From: Trema orientale
Taxonomy: Eukaryota > Streptophyta > Magnoliopsida > Rosales > Cannabaceae
Length of the DNA stretch: 64,000 nucleotides
Reading direction: 5' to 3'
Assembly: GCA_002914845.1 (NCBI GenBank)
Contig: JXTC01000024.1
Span: forward strand, 871,159 to 935,158
Shown: positions 9,745 through 22,199 of the stretch, one piece after another
Numbering within the stretch: the first letter of the stretch is position 1
How the letters are laid out: the number at the start of each line of letters is the position of its first letter
Notes under the pieces: model-generated
What the model saw: only the letters and a program-made list of their open reading frames with translations
Database searches by the model: none
What the model was told of the DNA's origin: nothing
Translations under genes and position numbers: made by a program

Positions 9745-12734
9745 ATGTCTTTATTCAAAACCCTCCTTTCCCAGAGCTCCCACTCTCTCCTCAGACCCCG
9801 TAACATCGCCCATAAGCCCTTCTCGCTGTGCTCACTCTTCAAAAAGAAGCCACCATGTTCGGCCCGAACAGAAAAACAGGGCAAGCCCGGTAAACCCAGA
9901 AAGCCTCTGGACATTCTGTTCAAGGAGGCAGTAGAAATTTACCCACGACCGGAAAATGGCGAAACCGAAGGCGAGGGTGGAAATAACGAGGTGAAGAGCG
10001 GTTTGACGGAGTTGGAGAGAGAGGTGAGGAGTTTGAGAGCGAGTTCTGGTGCTCAGATTGCTGGGAAAGAGAAGGAATTCAAGGAATCGAAGGGGAAGAA
10101 GGGCTTGTATGCCGTGTTCACGAGTCGAGTCCGGTCCAAAGAAAGCCCCAAGGAGATGCCTAGGGAGAATCCAATGGTGTTCAACGAGCTTTCGCCGGAT
10201 TTGAAGTTGTTTGTGAGCCATTTATACAAGGAAGGGTACTTAAAGGGTGCTAATTGCGTGACCACGGAGAAGAATGACAATAATGGTTTGGATTTTAGTT
10301 GCTTTGAGAATAGCTATGGCCTTGGATTTATCAAGTTTGCGGCCCAGAATTACGGCAAAGACAATCAAGAAATTGCAAAGTAAGAACCCTCTTTTTCTTC
10401 TTTTGTAATTTTTTCAAGTGAATTGGTTTTGCTTTAATATATGTTTTGTCCGCTTTATCCTGTTTTTTGAGTTATGAAAATCCCAAGGAGAAGGGAATAC
10501 TGAGGAAAGTCTTTGAAAAAATGAAGGAATTCTGTCACAACTGAAACTTTTGTTTGTTGTGGCGGTTGAGTGAAGTATATACTTTGTATACGTCCAACTA
10601 AATTCTTTTTTTCTAAAGTCTGACTTGCTATGTTTCATCGAAAAGGTCATTTGCTTTAAAACCGATTCACCGAAGTCTTAACTACCTCCACATGTTAGTT
10701 TTGAACTACTATTAGAAATAATTACTGTAGAACTCTCTGCAAAACACCAGCTTGAAAATTTCTGTAGTGAATGACAGTTTGGATCAAATTATGGAAGCCT
10801 TTAAAAGTTGATGCAGAGCTTATTTACGTTCTATTAAGATAGAATGCTGCTGAATTTTTTTTATGTTAATACTTTTTAACTGACTTGCTTAAAGCTTGAA
10901 AATTTAACTTTGGTAGGTAGGGTAGAAAGAAATGGCAATTTTCATGAGGAGATCAATTCTAGATCAAATAGGACATTTTTTTTCTTAGCTGCAAAAGTCT
11001 TTGAGGTTAGCCATTTTCTTAACTCGATGACTACATTTGCTTTGTGTCAACTTATGTGTTGTCTAGATTTGCCATTCCAGCTGAGAAGCTAAATATTAAT
11101 TACAATAGGTGTTTTTTATGTTACCAAGATGATTGAGCATTGATTCCAACTAGTTATGAAAACCACATAAGTCTGCTGGACAACCAACATTGTATTAGCT
11201 ATTTGTTATACTTAAAGTTGGGTAAGACCATCCATTTCGGATTCTTGATACTTGGGAGTCTTATGGATAGTTTTATTTCAGACCAAAATATTGTCTTACA
11301 GACAATATTCCAAATGATCTTCTCCTTCCATGAGTATTTCACAAACACCGAACATTTTGTGTTTCGCACCCCGTTATTCTTTTTTTCCTTGGTGGTTACT
11401 GTTGTTGATAAAATGATTCTCTGTATAATTTGATAGTTTTTCTCAGTTCTCGAGTTTGAGTGAAATAAACAAATTGATATATCTCAAACATACTACATGA
11501 AATCGATAGTCAGTCAACTCTATTCAACATCAGGATGCTAAATGAGCTATTCTGGATTCTACACTCAATATGTAAACCAATTAGCATGTAGATCTCACTG
11601 TTCCTAATAAAAGACAAAGCTGAAATTTCCTAGTTCTCTTTTCTTACGGTAAATGAGGAGCTGAGATAATGTGTAGCATACTAGCATGATGTGAGCTGCT
11701 GAAGAGACTATTCTGGATTAGCAACCTCAATCTCTTTACAAATGCCTGGAACTTAAAGGCAAATTATGCGACCATTTTAGCTTCCATAACTTGATAGTTG
11801 TTTACCTGTTTTCTATGTATAAATAATTTTGTTCTATAGATAATTGAGTTGACACAACTATTTATTATGGAGAATGAGGAAACTGATTTAGAATGATGAT
11901 TTTAGATAATTCTAGGTGGCTGATAACAGGACACTGAAGCGGTGAGACAATGGCAATTTCCTGCTTTAGTCTCATGAGGTTCCAAACTAATAATGAGTGA
12001 CTCTCTTCTTCTTTAGAATAATAGATTGAGCCTGGAATAGATTGAGCCTGGACAATGAGGTCACAAATAAACTAATAATGACCAAGAACCAATATTCAGC
12101 TATATTACGCTCTCAACAACTTATTCATTCCTTGTTCTGTATGCGTTGTTTCAACTATTAGTATATTATCGTATAGTTCTGTTATATTTTAATAATGGTA
12201 TTTACCCGTTTAGTATTTCAGGGTCTCTTGTCCATTTATTTCTCTTTCTGATGTTTTAAAGTTGATTATGGGATAACCAGATGGCTATCGGGCAGTGACT
12301 TGAAAAAGGTGGCACTCTTTGGCTGCCCTTCCCTTGAAAGGAAGAGTATTTTTGCGGCCAAAAGGCTGCGAAAATTTTTTGAAGTTCAAGAAGACACTGT
12401 AAGTCAATTCTGCCATTAACTTATTCTCCTCGTATTACCTATAATTGAACCAAAATAATCAAATTCAAAACTGTATGATGTGCTTCATATTCAATTACCT
12501 TTTCGTTGTCCTCAGGTTTGTAGTAAATGTGTTTTAAAGCAATCATGCAAGTTTGTGAATCAAAATGTGTGGAAAAGTGACACCAAGAAATTGATTCTGG
12601 CCGATGTTCTGAATGTAACCACTTTGTACGCTTTGGAGTCTGTGCCGCCTCAGCTGGTTGTGCCTGATGAAATAAAGGCTTCGGTTAGCCGATTGCTAAA
12701 TGAGGTTGTTAAGTTGAGTCAAACTGCTTCATAA
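9745..12734 (+). CDS. OZ1/VAR3-family organelle protein lacking RanBP2 zinc fingers (323 aa)
   Basis: Three exons: 9745-10379, 12281-12398 and 12516-12734, all GT..AG and in phase. Residues 1-40 are rich in Ser/Arg/Lys without acidic residues, like a plastid or mitochondrial targeting peptide. A coiled-coil-prone stretch (LTELEREVRSLRAS) follows, then the segment LSPDLKLFVSHLYKEGYLKG. Exons 2 and 3 carry the family core: GCPSLERKSIFAAKRLRKFF followed by a CxxCxxxxxC cluster (VCSKCVLKQSCKFVNQ), probably metal-binding, and a C-terminal helix ending VPDEIKASVSRLLNEV. I recall these blocks from OZ/VAR3 proteins, which act in organelle RNA editing and plastid development. Those proteins carry RanBP2 zinc fingers, which are absent here before the stop and in the next 500 bases. 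It may be a distinct short paralogue group. The gene model is firm, the function is not. Confidence 0.75.
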
Positions 12735-13303
12735 AGTTAAAAGAATAGCTGCTCAAATTTTTCCGGGTAACTGAGGCTTCCATCCCATTAGGAGTGCAGT
12801 TCGGCACTTTTTCATTCCTTTCTCTTTTTTACCCCTAAAGTTTGCCTCTTTATGTTTACAGAACCAGTAATCGAAAGAATGCAGCAGTGTGTAGCTAAAC
12901 CTTCTAGATACTGCCTTCTAGGATGGCCATGCACAACTTCATGGATTTGACTATCAAGATTTCATACTATGGTTGACGATCTTCTTTTTCAAATTAATCA
13001 ATGCTTGTGACAATGAAGTTTCACGCAAGAATAATGTCTATGGCTTAATTCATCTTCATGGTGATGAATCTGATGATGGGTGAAGTTACGTTCCCATCAA
13101 AGACAATGCATATGGCTGACTCCCGACAAAATTCCAGAGATGAACTGGCTTCCCCGTATCGGTTTGTGCTCTATACGCGTACTTTCCCCGCCCACGTTAA
13201 TTTGATTTTTCTTCATTGAAATTACAACAGCGAACCAAACACCATAGAAGATAATTCTTCCACTCCTCGGGGCTTTTAGAATGATTCTGTTTCCTTCATT
13301 TAA

Positions 13304-13406
13304 TCACAAATGTGTTACTCTATTGTTTTTATTTTATTTTATTTATTTATTTATTTTGATTGAGGGAAAGGATTTCTTTTATTAAATTAAGTCACAAATG
13401 TGTTAC
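13304..13406 (-). mobile_element. Hyper-truncated LINE 3' end with 15-bp target duplication
   Basis: TCACAAATGTGTTAC occurs at 13304-13318 and 13392-13406. Between them are only 73 bases: a T-rich tract with TTTA repeats, then a short tail sequence. That is a minus-strand poly-A plus about 35 bases of element 3' end. Confidence 0.6.
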
Positions 13407-15540
13407 CAAGTCTAACAATTACCCAATAAAAATGCTAAATATCATCGTTAGTGGTGATCATTACTGACTTTTCAACCATTCAAAATTTTCACGTATTAGG
13501 ATCTGTTTTACACAATTTGTGATTGTTAAAGCTGACATGTGATTTTGTGACTTATTGAAAAACAATGATGGTAGATTACTAATTGTGATACTCAATATTA
13601 CTGTTATGGTTTTTGAGTCACAGCTAAACTTGTTGGAGACTGAGATGAGTATGATCAGCATCTGTAGGCCTAGATGGTCTTTGGATTTAATTTTGGTTAT
13701 TGAATGAAAACACAACACCAGTGGTCCACTACATGTACATGACATATGAATGGTCATTTCTCGATTAACTTTGGCCATCTTATTATAAAACTAGACAGAG
13801 ATAATCATATCATATGCGCACATACTTGGCGGCCTATGTATTTTGCATACTTCCAAACTTTGGGACCATACAGTGGGTCTTTAATTTTGATAAGCATATA
13901 TGTTGAGGTTGGCTTACTTGTTCTTCAACAGTTTTCTGAAAGTCAAAATTCCGAACTTTATTATAAATCTTGGTAGTAGGTTTTATCGTTATCTCTTTAA
14001 ATCTTTGATGATTTTTCATTTGGATCAACAAGCATAACGCAGTTGACTTTCATCTATACCTTTTTTTTTCCTGCTATGATTTTTCTCTTCTTTTTTGTGT
14101 CTTTTCTTTTTTCCTTTCACTCATGGTAACGTTATTTTAACTCGTGGTTCTTAAGTTCAGAGGTTTTTTAAATAATAATAATAGAAAGTAGGGATTTGAG
14201 CACCGACGTAAATGTATTTACACCACCATTAGTTCAAATATTTAGTACCATGTATTAATATAATTTTTCTGGAGGCTGGCTAAGGCATGGGGCCTTGGAA
14301 ATTTGAATTTTTTTTATTTTTACTATTTTTTTTTTTTAAAGCTGAAGGCTATAGTTTCTTGAATCATTCTGACCCACTTCTAGTTGTGTAATGTAGTATA
14401 TATGAAAAGGAATATCGACCATGAGGCTCGTGACCAGACAAAATCTGTATGACCAATCCAACTATATGACATCATTCTTTCCCAATTTTCTTGTCAAAGC
14501 TCAAAATTGGAATCTTCAAAGGATTCATAATTAGAGCAGAAGAAAGCTAAAATTATTCACTTTATCCTCTAATTTGATTTTGGCACAAGAAATACTTATT
14601 TGATTTTGACGATTTAGTTCTTAATTGTTTTGTTTGGACCCATTAGTCCCTGTACTTGCTGTTTATCTACTACGACAATAAAATGAAGAATTTTATATGT
14701 TTGGAAGTGCTCACGTGAGTGCACGTGGTCCATGTTTTGAGGGACTTTTTCTATAAAATTTAAAACCAATAACGTTCCTTGTTTATTTTCATTTATTAAA
14801 TTGGTCCAATCAATGAAATCATTGCTTCCAAAGATTTTTGGTTCTAATTGTAGGCTTGAAAAGTTTTGGAGTGCTTCGTGGGTGGCAAGCATAGCTACGT
14901 ATATAAAGATTGCATGTGACCCCACCGCCTACCTAAAAACATGGGCTTGGCTATGAAGTGTGGACCCCACTACCCACCACCAACAACAACAGTAATTCAC
15001 TTGAGAGACCTCCTCTTACGGCTACTCTACTAAGGCCCCTGGAGACCACGTGGACCTCCTGATTTCCATTTTCCAAAGCTTTAGTGGACTTTCTATCCTT
15101 AGTTTCTTCCTTGAGGCCCTTTTGATCTTTTATTGGTTTGGTTTGGAAAATTTCAAGTCTGACTCAGTCTCTCTCATCGATCTGCATGATGGTATGGTAC
15201 CATGTTCTCTCGTCTCAACCATTCAAGAGTATGCTTCTTTATTTGATATTTTCGTACCCTTGGTGCGACTTTTTTCTACTTCTTCTCCACTGGCATCATT
15301 TAAGAGTTGAAAATAGAAAAAGTATAGATAATGAAATGAAATTAAAAAAATTAAAATAAGATTCTTTATTCAATAAATGAGCAAAAATATGGAGTAAATG
15401 AGACCTATAAAAAGAAACTCATCGAGCACATTATAGAATTGTCAATATAGCTTATTGTCATTGAGTCAATTTTCATTAATATAAACGGGTCCTTCAATGG
15501 AAAATCATTAATCGAAACAAAAAATTTCAAGTTACAATAT

Positions 15541-15830
15541 AAGCATAAGGATTATAATTTCAAATTTCTCATAGAAAGGAGACGAAAAATGGATCACAAA
15601 TACAACTAAGAATAAATGTATGGATTACCCTAATCCTAACAAATATGTGGGTTACCTTTATTCTTCAAGAGAAACAAATATGTGGATATAAGCATAAGGA
15701 TTACAATTTCAAATTTCTCATAGAAAAGAGACGAAAAATTGATCACAAATACAACTAAGAACAAATATATGGGTTACCCTGATTCTAACAAATATACCTT
15801 GATTCTTCAAAAGAAACAAATAACAAAGAT
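15541..15830. repeat. 149-bp tandem duplication
   Basis: AAGCATAAGGATTATAATTT at 15541 recurs (one base changed) at 15690, and the following text (GAGACGAAAAATGGATCACA, then ATACAACTAAGAA) repeats in the same order. Part of this sequence also resembles 50540-50590, so it probably belongs to a dispersed element. Confidence 0.65.
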
Positions 15831-16834
15831 CACCAGCAATCTATTGCCTTCAACACTTACTCCTGATTGCGTTCTTGACTGGGTAGACTACATGAGGTGA
15901 ATACCAATTAAGATCCATGCTCATGGAAAAGAAAAGAAAACAAAAACCGACCATTAAACAAATCCACATAAAAAGTAATACTACAAGCTAGATTTAGATA
16001 TATAATTATTAAAACTAAAAAATAAAAAGGAAGTATGGAAGAGGAGAAAGAAGAAGGTGAGGAGAGGAGGCCAGATAAGGAGAAGGAAAGAACTCCTCTC
16101 CGATCTTCAAAAAAGACGATGTTGATTTTTTTATTGGGAGGAGACACAAGTAAAAAGAAAGAACAAAAGATTAATGTTTTTTTTAATCGGAAAGTCATCG
16201 TCATTGAGCCATATTTTTGTTGGCACAACGGATGAGATTTTTTATTTTTTCTTGAATATGTTGTATAATGCAAACCTTAACAGGGCTAAATACGATTTTC
16301 GATACTTTTGGAAAAGTAAGTTATGTGATTCTGGTAACCTTTTCCGTTTAAGTATTTGAAGTTCCATTTTAGCATTGTTTCATCAAGTGTTTTAGATCCA
16401 TTTGTTTCATTTTTTTATTTGTAATTTTGTAATGCAGGATTGAAATAACTAAAACCATTGAGGTAAGATTATGACATTTAGCAACCATTAATAGCAAAAT
16501 AGGAAAAAAGTTTCAAAGTCAATAGTGAATTGGAGGTTTGACATACATTATTGCATTCTAAACATGCAATATACTTACTATTTCATTCACATGTTCAATT
16601 TTGAGGTCCAAAATTCACATCCAACACATGAGTTTATATGTTATGACATTTGTTCACTAAGATCACGATAAAAATTGTACTTAGAGCAAATTCTTATAAT
16701 TAATTATTATTAAACAATTATTGAGAATCATTACTGTTTATCTCAATGAATATATTATTCTCAAATTTTTTCTAAGTTCATGTTTTCATTTTCTTTTTAG
16801 AAAAATATATGTATGTATATATTGTTACATGAAA

Positions 16835-17400
16835 GAATATAATTTCCGAATTAAGCCACTACAAAAGTGTGACACCATGAATCATTTTTCTAAATAACAT
16901 AAAACACCAAAAAAAAAATGTTTTCTTTTTTGACATATATATGCACATATATAGGGTTAATTTGATATTGTTGTGCTGTGTTGTAGCTATGTGGTGAGAA
17001 GAAGTAGTTGTAGAAAAAAAGATATATACGTTTGGTAAATTTAATCTATAAAACTGAAGTGTTGTTGTTTGGTAAACTATAGATTATTTTAAACAATTTG
17101 TATCACATAAGCATAATCAACTTTAAAAAGTAATTCTTATTATGTTTTTCAAATTCTCCTTAAATTGACCGTTACGCAGTAACTTTTAATATCTGCTGGC
17201 CAAAAGTAATAATTTACCAAATAGCCTCCACTCCCGATTTTATTCGTTAACTGTTCTTAGAAGTTAAAAACAACAGCCATAATCAATCCCAACGGGTCCT
17301 GAATATGATTGTATAAAAGAATATTATTTTCGAATTAAGCGACTAGAAAAGTGTGGCACATTGAATAACTTTTCTAAATAACTTAGAACACCAAAATTTG
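16835..17400. repeat. Spaced direct repeat around a ~400-bp segment
   Basis: A block of about 75 bases at 16835-16912 (containing CCGAATTAAGCCACTACAAA) recurs in the same orientation at 17318-17393 (TCGAATTAAGCGACTAGAAA). The two copies differ at many positions, so the duplication is old. Confidence 0.5.
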
Positions 17401-17782
17401 AAAATGTAGAACGTGGTCTAAGACTCTAAACAATGAAATTTGCATATTCAAAAAGAAAAATGAAAATGTTGCCGAGGTTGCAATCGAGCAAACAACATTC
17501 ATAAACTAACATGATAACATAATGGAACTTAATTTACTCAAAGAAAAAAAATAGTGAAATTTGATAATAGGGGATTCTATTAAAATAATTATTAACTAGA
17601 CGGGAACTAATTCCCGACAACAGAAATTTGAAACTTAGATAATGTTATAGGAATATAAGATATGATGAATAGCTTTGCTCAAAGAAAACAAAGAAAAAAA
17701 GTTTAAATATACAAAAGTCCCTCTCACTTGATCGAGATAAAATTTTCGTGGGGTGAATGCAACTTTTCTTTTACTTTTTTGG

Positions 17783-18138
17783 GATAATATCACTATTATA
17801 TTTTGTATATTTAAAGTTTAGTCAAATTATACATTATGTTTTGGTTATTATTAATATTGATCTTTAAATTTAAGATTTGTTACAAATTTATACCCTAATA
17901 TTAATTTAGAACAAATAATTTAACAAAATACTGTTTAAAAAATTAAAAATAAACCATATAAAAATTAATCCGAGAATAAGTTTATTAAATCATCTTGGTA
18001 AATTAACTATTCTAAATTAATGTCAGAGTATAAATTTGTAATAAATTTTAAAGCTAAAGATCAATATTGATAATAACTAAAATATAAGATACGAACCGAA
18101 TAAAATGTCAAAATACAACATATAAAAGTGATATTATC
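17783..18138. mobile_element. MITE-like inverted repeat (~150-bp arms)
   Basis: The left end GATAATATCACTATTATATT pairs with the right end AAAAGTGATATTATC. Pairing continues inward through GTTATTATTAATATTGATCT / GATCAATATTGATAATAAC and ACAAATTTATACCCT / AGTATAAATTTGT. No coding capacity. The element at 23250-23795 has similar inner sequence. Confidence 0.6.
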
Positions 18139-18449
18139 TTCTTTTTTTTTTCTCTCTTAAGACGGCATGATTATTTTTTTTTTTTTTTTGAGTTACCAGA
18201 TTCTAGAGTTTTTCCAAATAGAAACCTTGAAATTTGAATGTTGAAAATTTCCTTAAAAAAAAAAAATCGTTGCTGAAGTGGATATTACGATCACAGTCAC
18301 GCGTGTGCACCAAGTTGCCACGAAGTTACCTCGTTCTCTCTCTCTCTTAATTTCTGGTTCGTTGTCTTGTCTTTCCCACGTTTTAGAGAGAGAAGCAAAA
18401 GTAGCTGCGCATCAAAACAAGAGAGAGACTTATAAGCTGACTGGTCTTA

Positions 18450-18472
18450 CCCCCCCCCCCCCCCCCCCCCCC
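18450..18472. repeat. 23-base poly-C tract
   Basis: An uninterrupted run of C (G on the minus strand) in otherwise AT-rich DNA, next to GAGAGA-rich sequence. The Pro-rich and Gly-rich reading frames across it are artefacts of the run. Confidence 0.9.
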
Positions 18473-19045
18473 GGTCCTTTTGCACGTGCTTATGTTCTTT
18501 TTGGGCTTTTGACCATCACTGCTAATCAGACGCGTCACTCTCCGCGTTACTTTCACGTTTTCATAGTCCTCGGACAAAATAGACTTAACTCATTCGGCCA
18601 ATTCCCTACCCATGGACAAAAATATCCGTGTTGACAAAATATCCGGCTCAAAAATTAAGAAAATATCGAGAAAAATATAAAAATTTAAAAATAAGGATAT
18701 GAATTAATAGAAATTTTATTTGAAATATGAAAAAAAATTTTAAAAAAGTTTACCATAATTAAAAATGATAAAAAATTATTTTCTTTATTATAAAAATACA
18801 TATATGTATTACATGAATTGAGAAGAAAAATACGATTAACATAAAAGAATAGTTATAATTAGTAGAGTTAGAACCATTAAAAACAAGTCATATATATAAT
18901 AAATATATTTAATATTTAATCATTAATAGTGATAGTTAGAAAATGTAATTGTAATATATTTATATTTTTTTATAGTACATGTGTAAAAAGTTGTAAAATT
19001 ATTATATTTTAAAAATTCTTAAAAATTGTTAAGTTTAATTTTTTT

Positions 19046-20194
19046 TTTTTTTTTGAGAAAGAACAAAACTATTATTATAAAGAAACCATATCCTTTACAA
19101 TAATATTTCTATTAGAAGAGGAGATTTTCCCAACCAAATTAGATCATTGTCCAATCCTAAAGCAAACTTAGCTAAGCCATGTGCTGCTGCATTTATTTCA
19201 CGGTACACATGTTTAACTAAAACACCTGGAAAGTAGGACAACAAACTAAATACATCAAACAATAGATCACCAAACTCGGAATGGCTAACAAGGCCATCAT
19301 TAAGAGCTTTGACCACTGTCAATGCATCCGACTCCAAAAATTGGAGATTTATACCAACATACCTGGCTCAGGAGAGAGCAACCCCCACCGCTTTGGCTTT
19401 TGCCAATTCCGGACTAAGAGCACCAACTATCTTCTTTGACAATGCTGCTATAACTTCTCCCTTCGAATCTCGTATGATAGCTCCAAAACCTACCGTGCGC
19501 ATATCCTTATTGATTGTCGCATCAACGTTTAGTTTGAAACCGCCGTCTGAAGGGGGAGACCAATGTGCCTCCCTCCTTCCTACTTCCAAACAAGAGATTT
19601 CTCTAATTGACCCAATCTTCACTGCTTTTGTTTCAACAATATAATTCGCAATCCAACGAATAACTTCCTCCGGCAATTTAATTTTGGAGCCATGAACTCT
19701 TCTATTTCTTTCGTTCCAAATACTCTATAGCAAACAGAGAAACAACTCAAGTTCATCATTAGTCAATGTGTGATTATAATGGTGAATTATATCTGCCATT
19801 GACAAAGGAAAAAAGATTTTAAAATTCAGAAGAAAACAAGAGTGTCGTCAAATAGCTTTAGCATATTTACAGCTTATTAAGGCATGTGTGACAGACTCCC
19901 ATGTGGATTTGCACCCTTGACAACAAGGAGATTGAATTATTTTCTTTTTAAATAAACCTGAAGCTGTTGGCAGAACTTCATGATAGGCCCGCCAAACACA
20001 TATTTTGACCTTACTAGGAAGTGATAAGCTCCAAAAATTTTTCCACCAGACATGCACTACAGCTGTGTCCGAACTACCTGTCCTGTTCATTATGAAATCT
20101 GCTAACTAATACCCAGATTGGACTGAATATGATCCCCGTGTATTATAATGCCAAATTAAGCGATCCATGAGTGAAGAGTAGCTCAAAAGTGTAG
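19046..20194 (-). mobile_element. 5'-truncated LINE with RNase H end and 23-bp target duplication
   Basis: A 23-base direct repeat beginning AAATTGTTAAGTTTAATTTT lies at 19023-19045 and 20195-20217. A T run touches the left copy, that is, a poly-A tail on the minus strand. On the minus strand, 20090-19848 encodes a zf-RVT-like segment (VWWKNFWSLSLPSKVKICVW, then CCQGC). After it, 19676-19095 encodes an RNase H-like (RVT_3) domain in two frames: WSPPSDGGFKLNVDAT with the first catalytic Asp, FGAIIRDSKGEV, then ESDALTVVKALN and HVYREINAAAHGLAK. At least one frameshift near 19330-19370 and gaps between the blocks make it a dead copy. The reverse transcriptase is missing. Confidence 0.85.
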
Positions 20195-20217
20195 AAATTG
20201 TTAAGTTTAATTTTTTT

Positions 20218-21385
20218 CTTTAGTTATGAAATTTCTCAAAAATTTATCCAAAATTTCCCAAAAGTTCAAGGAAATTACACTATGAATTACAACATCAATA
20301 TTTTTACCAAAATTTCACTCATATTTCTAGATATTTCTCTGAAAAATTTTTATATATTGTTTCATCCTAAAAGATATTTCGGCACCTCCAAATTTCTAAA
20401 ACTTGGGTGAATTTCGGCAAAATTCTTGTTCTTGATCCTATGTCATGTCTTGCTTCGTTTTTTTTCCCTTCAATTTGAATTTGCTAATAATGTCCTATAA
20501 AAAAAGTCACGCGCAAATTATTAGTTTTTTTTTAATGTATATCATACTCTATTTACGGAAATTATGATTCTAATGTTACTTATCAAACGTCATAACATAT
20601 ATAAATACAGAAAATTTGCTAAAATGATCTATCCATATAGCAATTTTAGTAAGGGGCCTGTACAATGAAAAAAGTAGCTATACAATGTATCTATAGGCAA
20701 AAGAATATACATGGAAATATACACGACAAGGTGATAATTGAGGATACATTTCGCAATACAAAGAAATGAACAAAAGGAATTCTATAATGGCCGAATCCAT
20801 TATTCGATTATAGCTTGAGACCACTGCATGACAACGGCTGGATAGAATTTTACAACTTTGTTAGTTGTCAAATATCTTAAAATGAGAATGAACAATATTA
20901 AAACCAGAACAAGGTGGCCAAAAAATGATAAAATGCTTGAAGCTTGAATTATTAGAACTATGTGTTTTATAATTAGTCTTATCCTTTAATAAATATTAAT
21001 TCGTTACTTTTAAAATTAAATGATATATTAAAACTGAGAATTACATCTTTTTTAAAAAATAGATACTAGCTAGCTCAAGCATTTGGGGGCGTGAGTGCGT
21101 GATCAGGGGTCGAATCCTAGTATTTTTTGTAAATATTTTTTTTTGGGAACTAATTTAGAGATAAGTTTCTTTTAAAGAGAATATAGGACTCTTGAGTTAA
21201 GGGGCATCCATGAGAAACTTTTTTAAATAAATGGCACACTTGAGAATAATATGATATTCCAATAGAGATTAACCCATAATTTCTTTTACCCAGCAAAAAA
21301 AAAAAAAAAATCTTTTTTCTTTTTTTCTTTCTTTTCCTGAAATGAGATTAAGCATGATTTATATGTAGCTCTAAAACGACCACGC
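20218..21385. other. Non-genic AT-rich region with a SINE-like segment
   Basis: No gene seen. At 21071-21120 TAGCTCAAGCATTTGGGGG and GGGTCGAATCC fit A- and B-box sequences of a tRNA-derived SINE, followed by a T-rich tail. Confidence 0.45.
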
Positions 21386-21459
21386 TCATGCCTCATGGTA
21401 CATCTGCCATCTGGTGGCAATTGGCAAAGATGAGAAAAGTTCCAACATAGAGGGGGCCC

Positions 21460-21800
21460 CACGTGGCGATGCTAGAGCGTGGGTACGGTGGGTTCACGTG
21501 AAAGGGAACAGTAGCCGAGTCCGCATCATCGTCATGCTGTCCACGTACAAGTCGCAACTGCTCAACCCGGTCCCCGGTCCTACACGTGCGCCGATCTCCG
21601 GCACGTGGGATATTGCTTCTCCCTCTCCGATGGCGTGGACAAGAAAATAGCACATCATTAAAAAAAAGAAAAAGAAATCGATAGTCGCAGCAAGACGGTT
21701 ACAAGATAGCCTGTCGTATCCTGACACATGTCTTGAAAACGTCACGTTTTGGTCACAGTGACGGTTAGAAAACGAGGCTTTAAATACTAATAGGTCGAGA
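21460..21800. promoter_or_regulatory. G-box cluster, promoter-like region without an evident gene
   Basis: Four perfect CACGTG hexamers occur at 21460, 21495, 21583 and 21602, plus CCACGTAC at 21541 and ACGTCACGT at 21739-21747. The segment is locally GC-rich. A TTTAAATA motif follows at about 21780. In plants such a cluster is bound by bZIP (ABF/HY5) and bHLH (PIF/MYC) factors and is typical of ABA- or light-controlled promoters. The 63-residue frame at 21843-22034 shows no domain, and the next gene on the plus strand starts 6 kb away. Confidence 0.5.
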
Positions 21801-22199
21801 TTCGGGGAGCCCGACTCCGTAACGCCCCATTAACGTGTTGGTTTGTGCGGTTCTTTTTGGATGAAATGTCATAAATGCCCCTGCTTATTATCATTTTCGT
21901 TCAAGCATAAGTGGTTTTTTTCGCTTTTGGATTTCAGGTCAACCAAGCATGTTTTAGCCACAGCAAAATGTTTCGCTTTAGATTATTATTTGGTTTTACT
22001 TGACAGTACTCCATCAAAAGATGGTTGCAACTAGCAAGTTGTCGTATATTCACTTTAAATAATTTTCTTTCTTAAATTGTCCTATAATTACTTTTAAAAA
22101 AAAAAAAGAAAAAAAAAAGCTAAAACTAAACGTAGAAGAGGACTTTGTCATAAAATTTTAATATTTTTGTGAAATATCCGAATCAACTCGGTGAAAGTA

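Larger units (their letters stand above)
12735..17782. other. Long non-genic region
   Basis: The first ~300 bases are probably the 3' UTR of the preceding gene. Beyond that there is no supportable gene, only repeats listed separately (tiny LINE tail, 149-bp tandem duplication, spaced direct repeat). Frames at 13461-14031, 14614-14925, 15050-15359 and 15908-16359 have no recognisable domain. Confidence 0.5.

Noticed and set aside
15050..15359. Membrane-protein-like frames
   Set aside because: Two overlapping frames with hydrophobic content but no family match, no plausible splice partners and AT-rich composition typical of non-coding DNA here.
18278..18634. 118-residue frame with a Pro run
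   Set aside because: The Pro run is the poly-C homopolymer and the remaining sequence has no recognisable domain.
19309..19644. Plus-strand 111-residue frame
   Set aside because: It is the antisense of the LINE RNase H domain.
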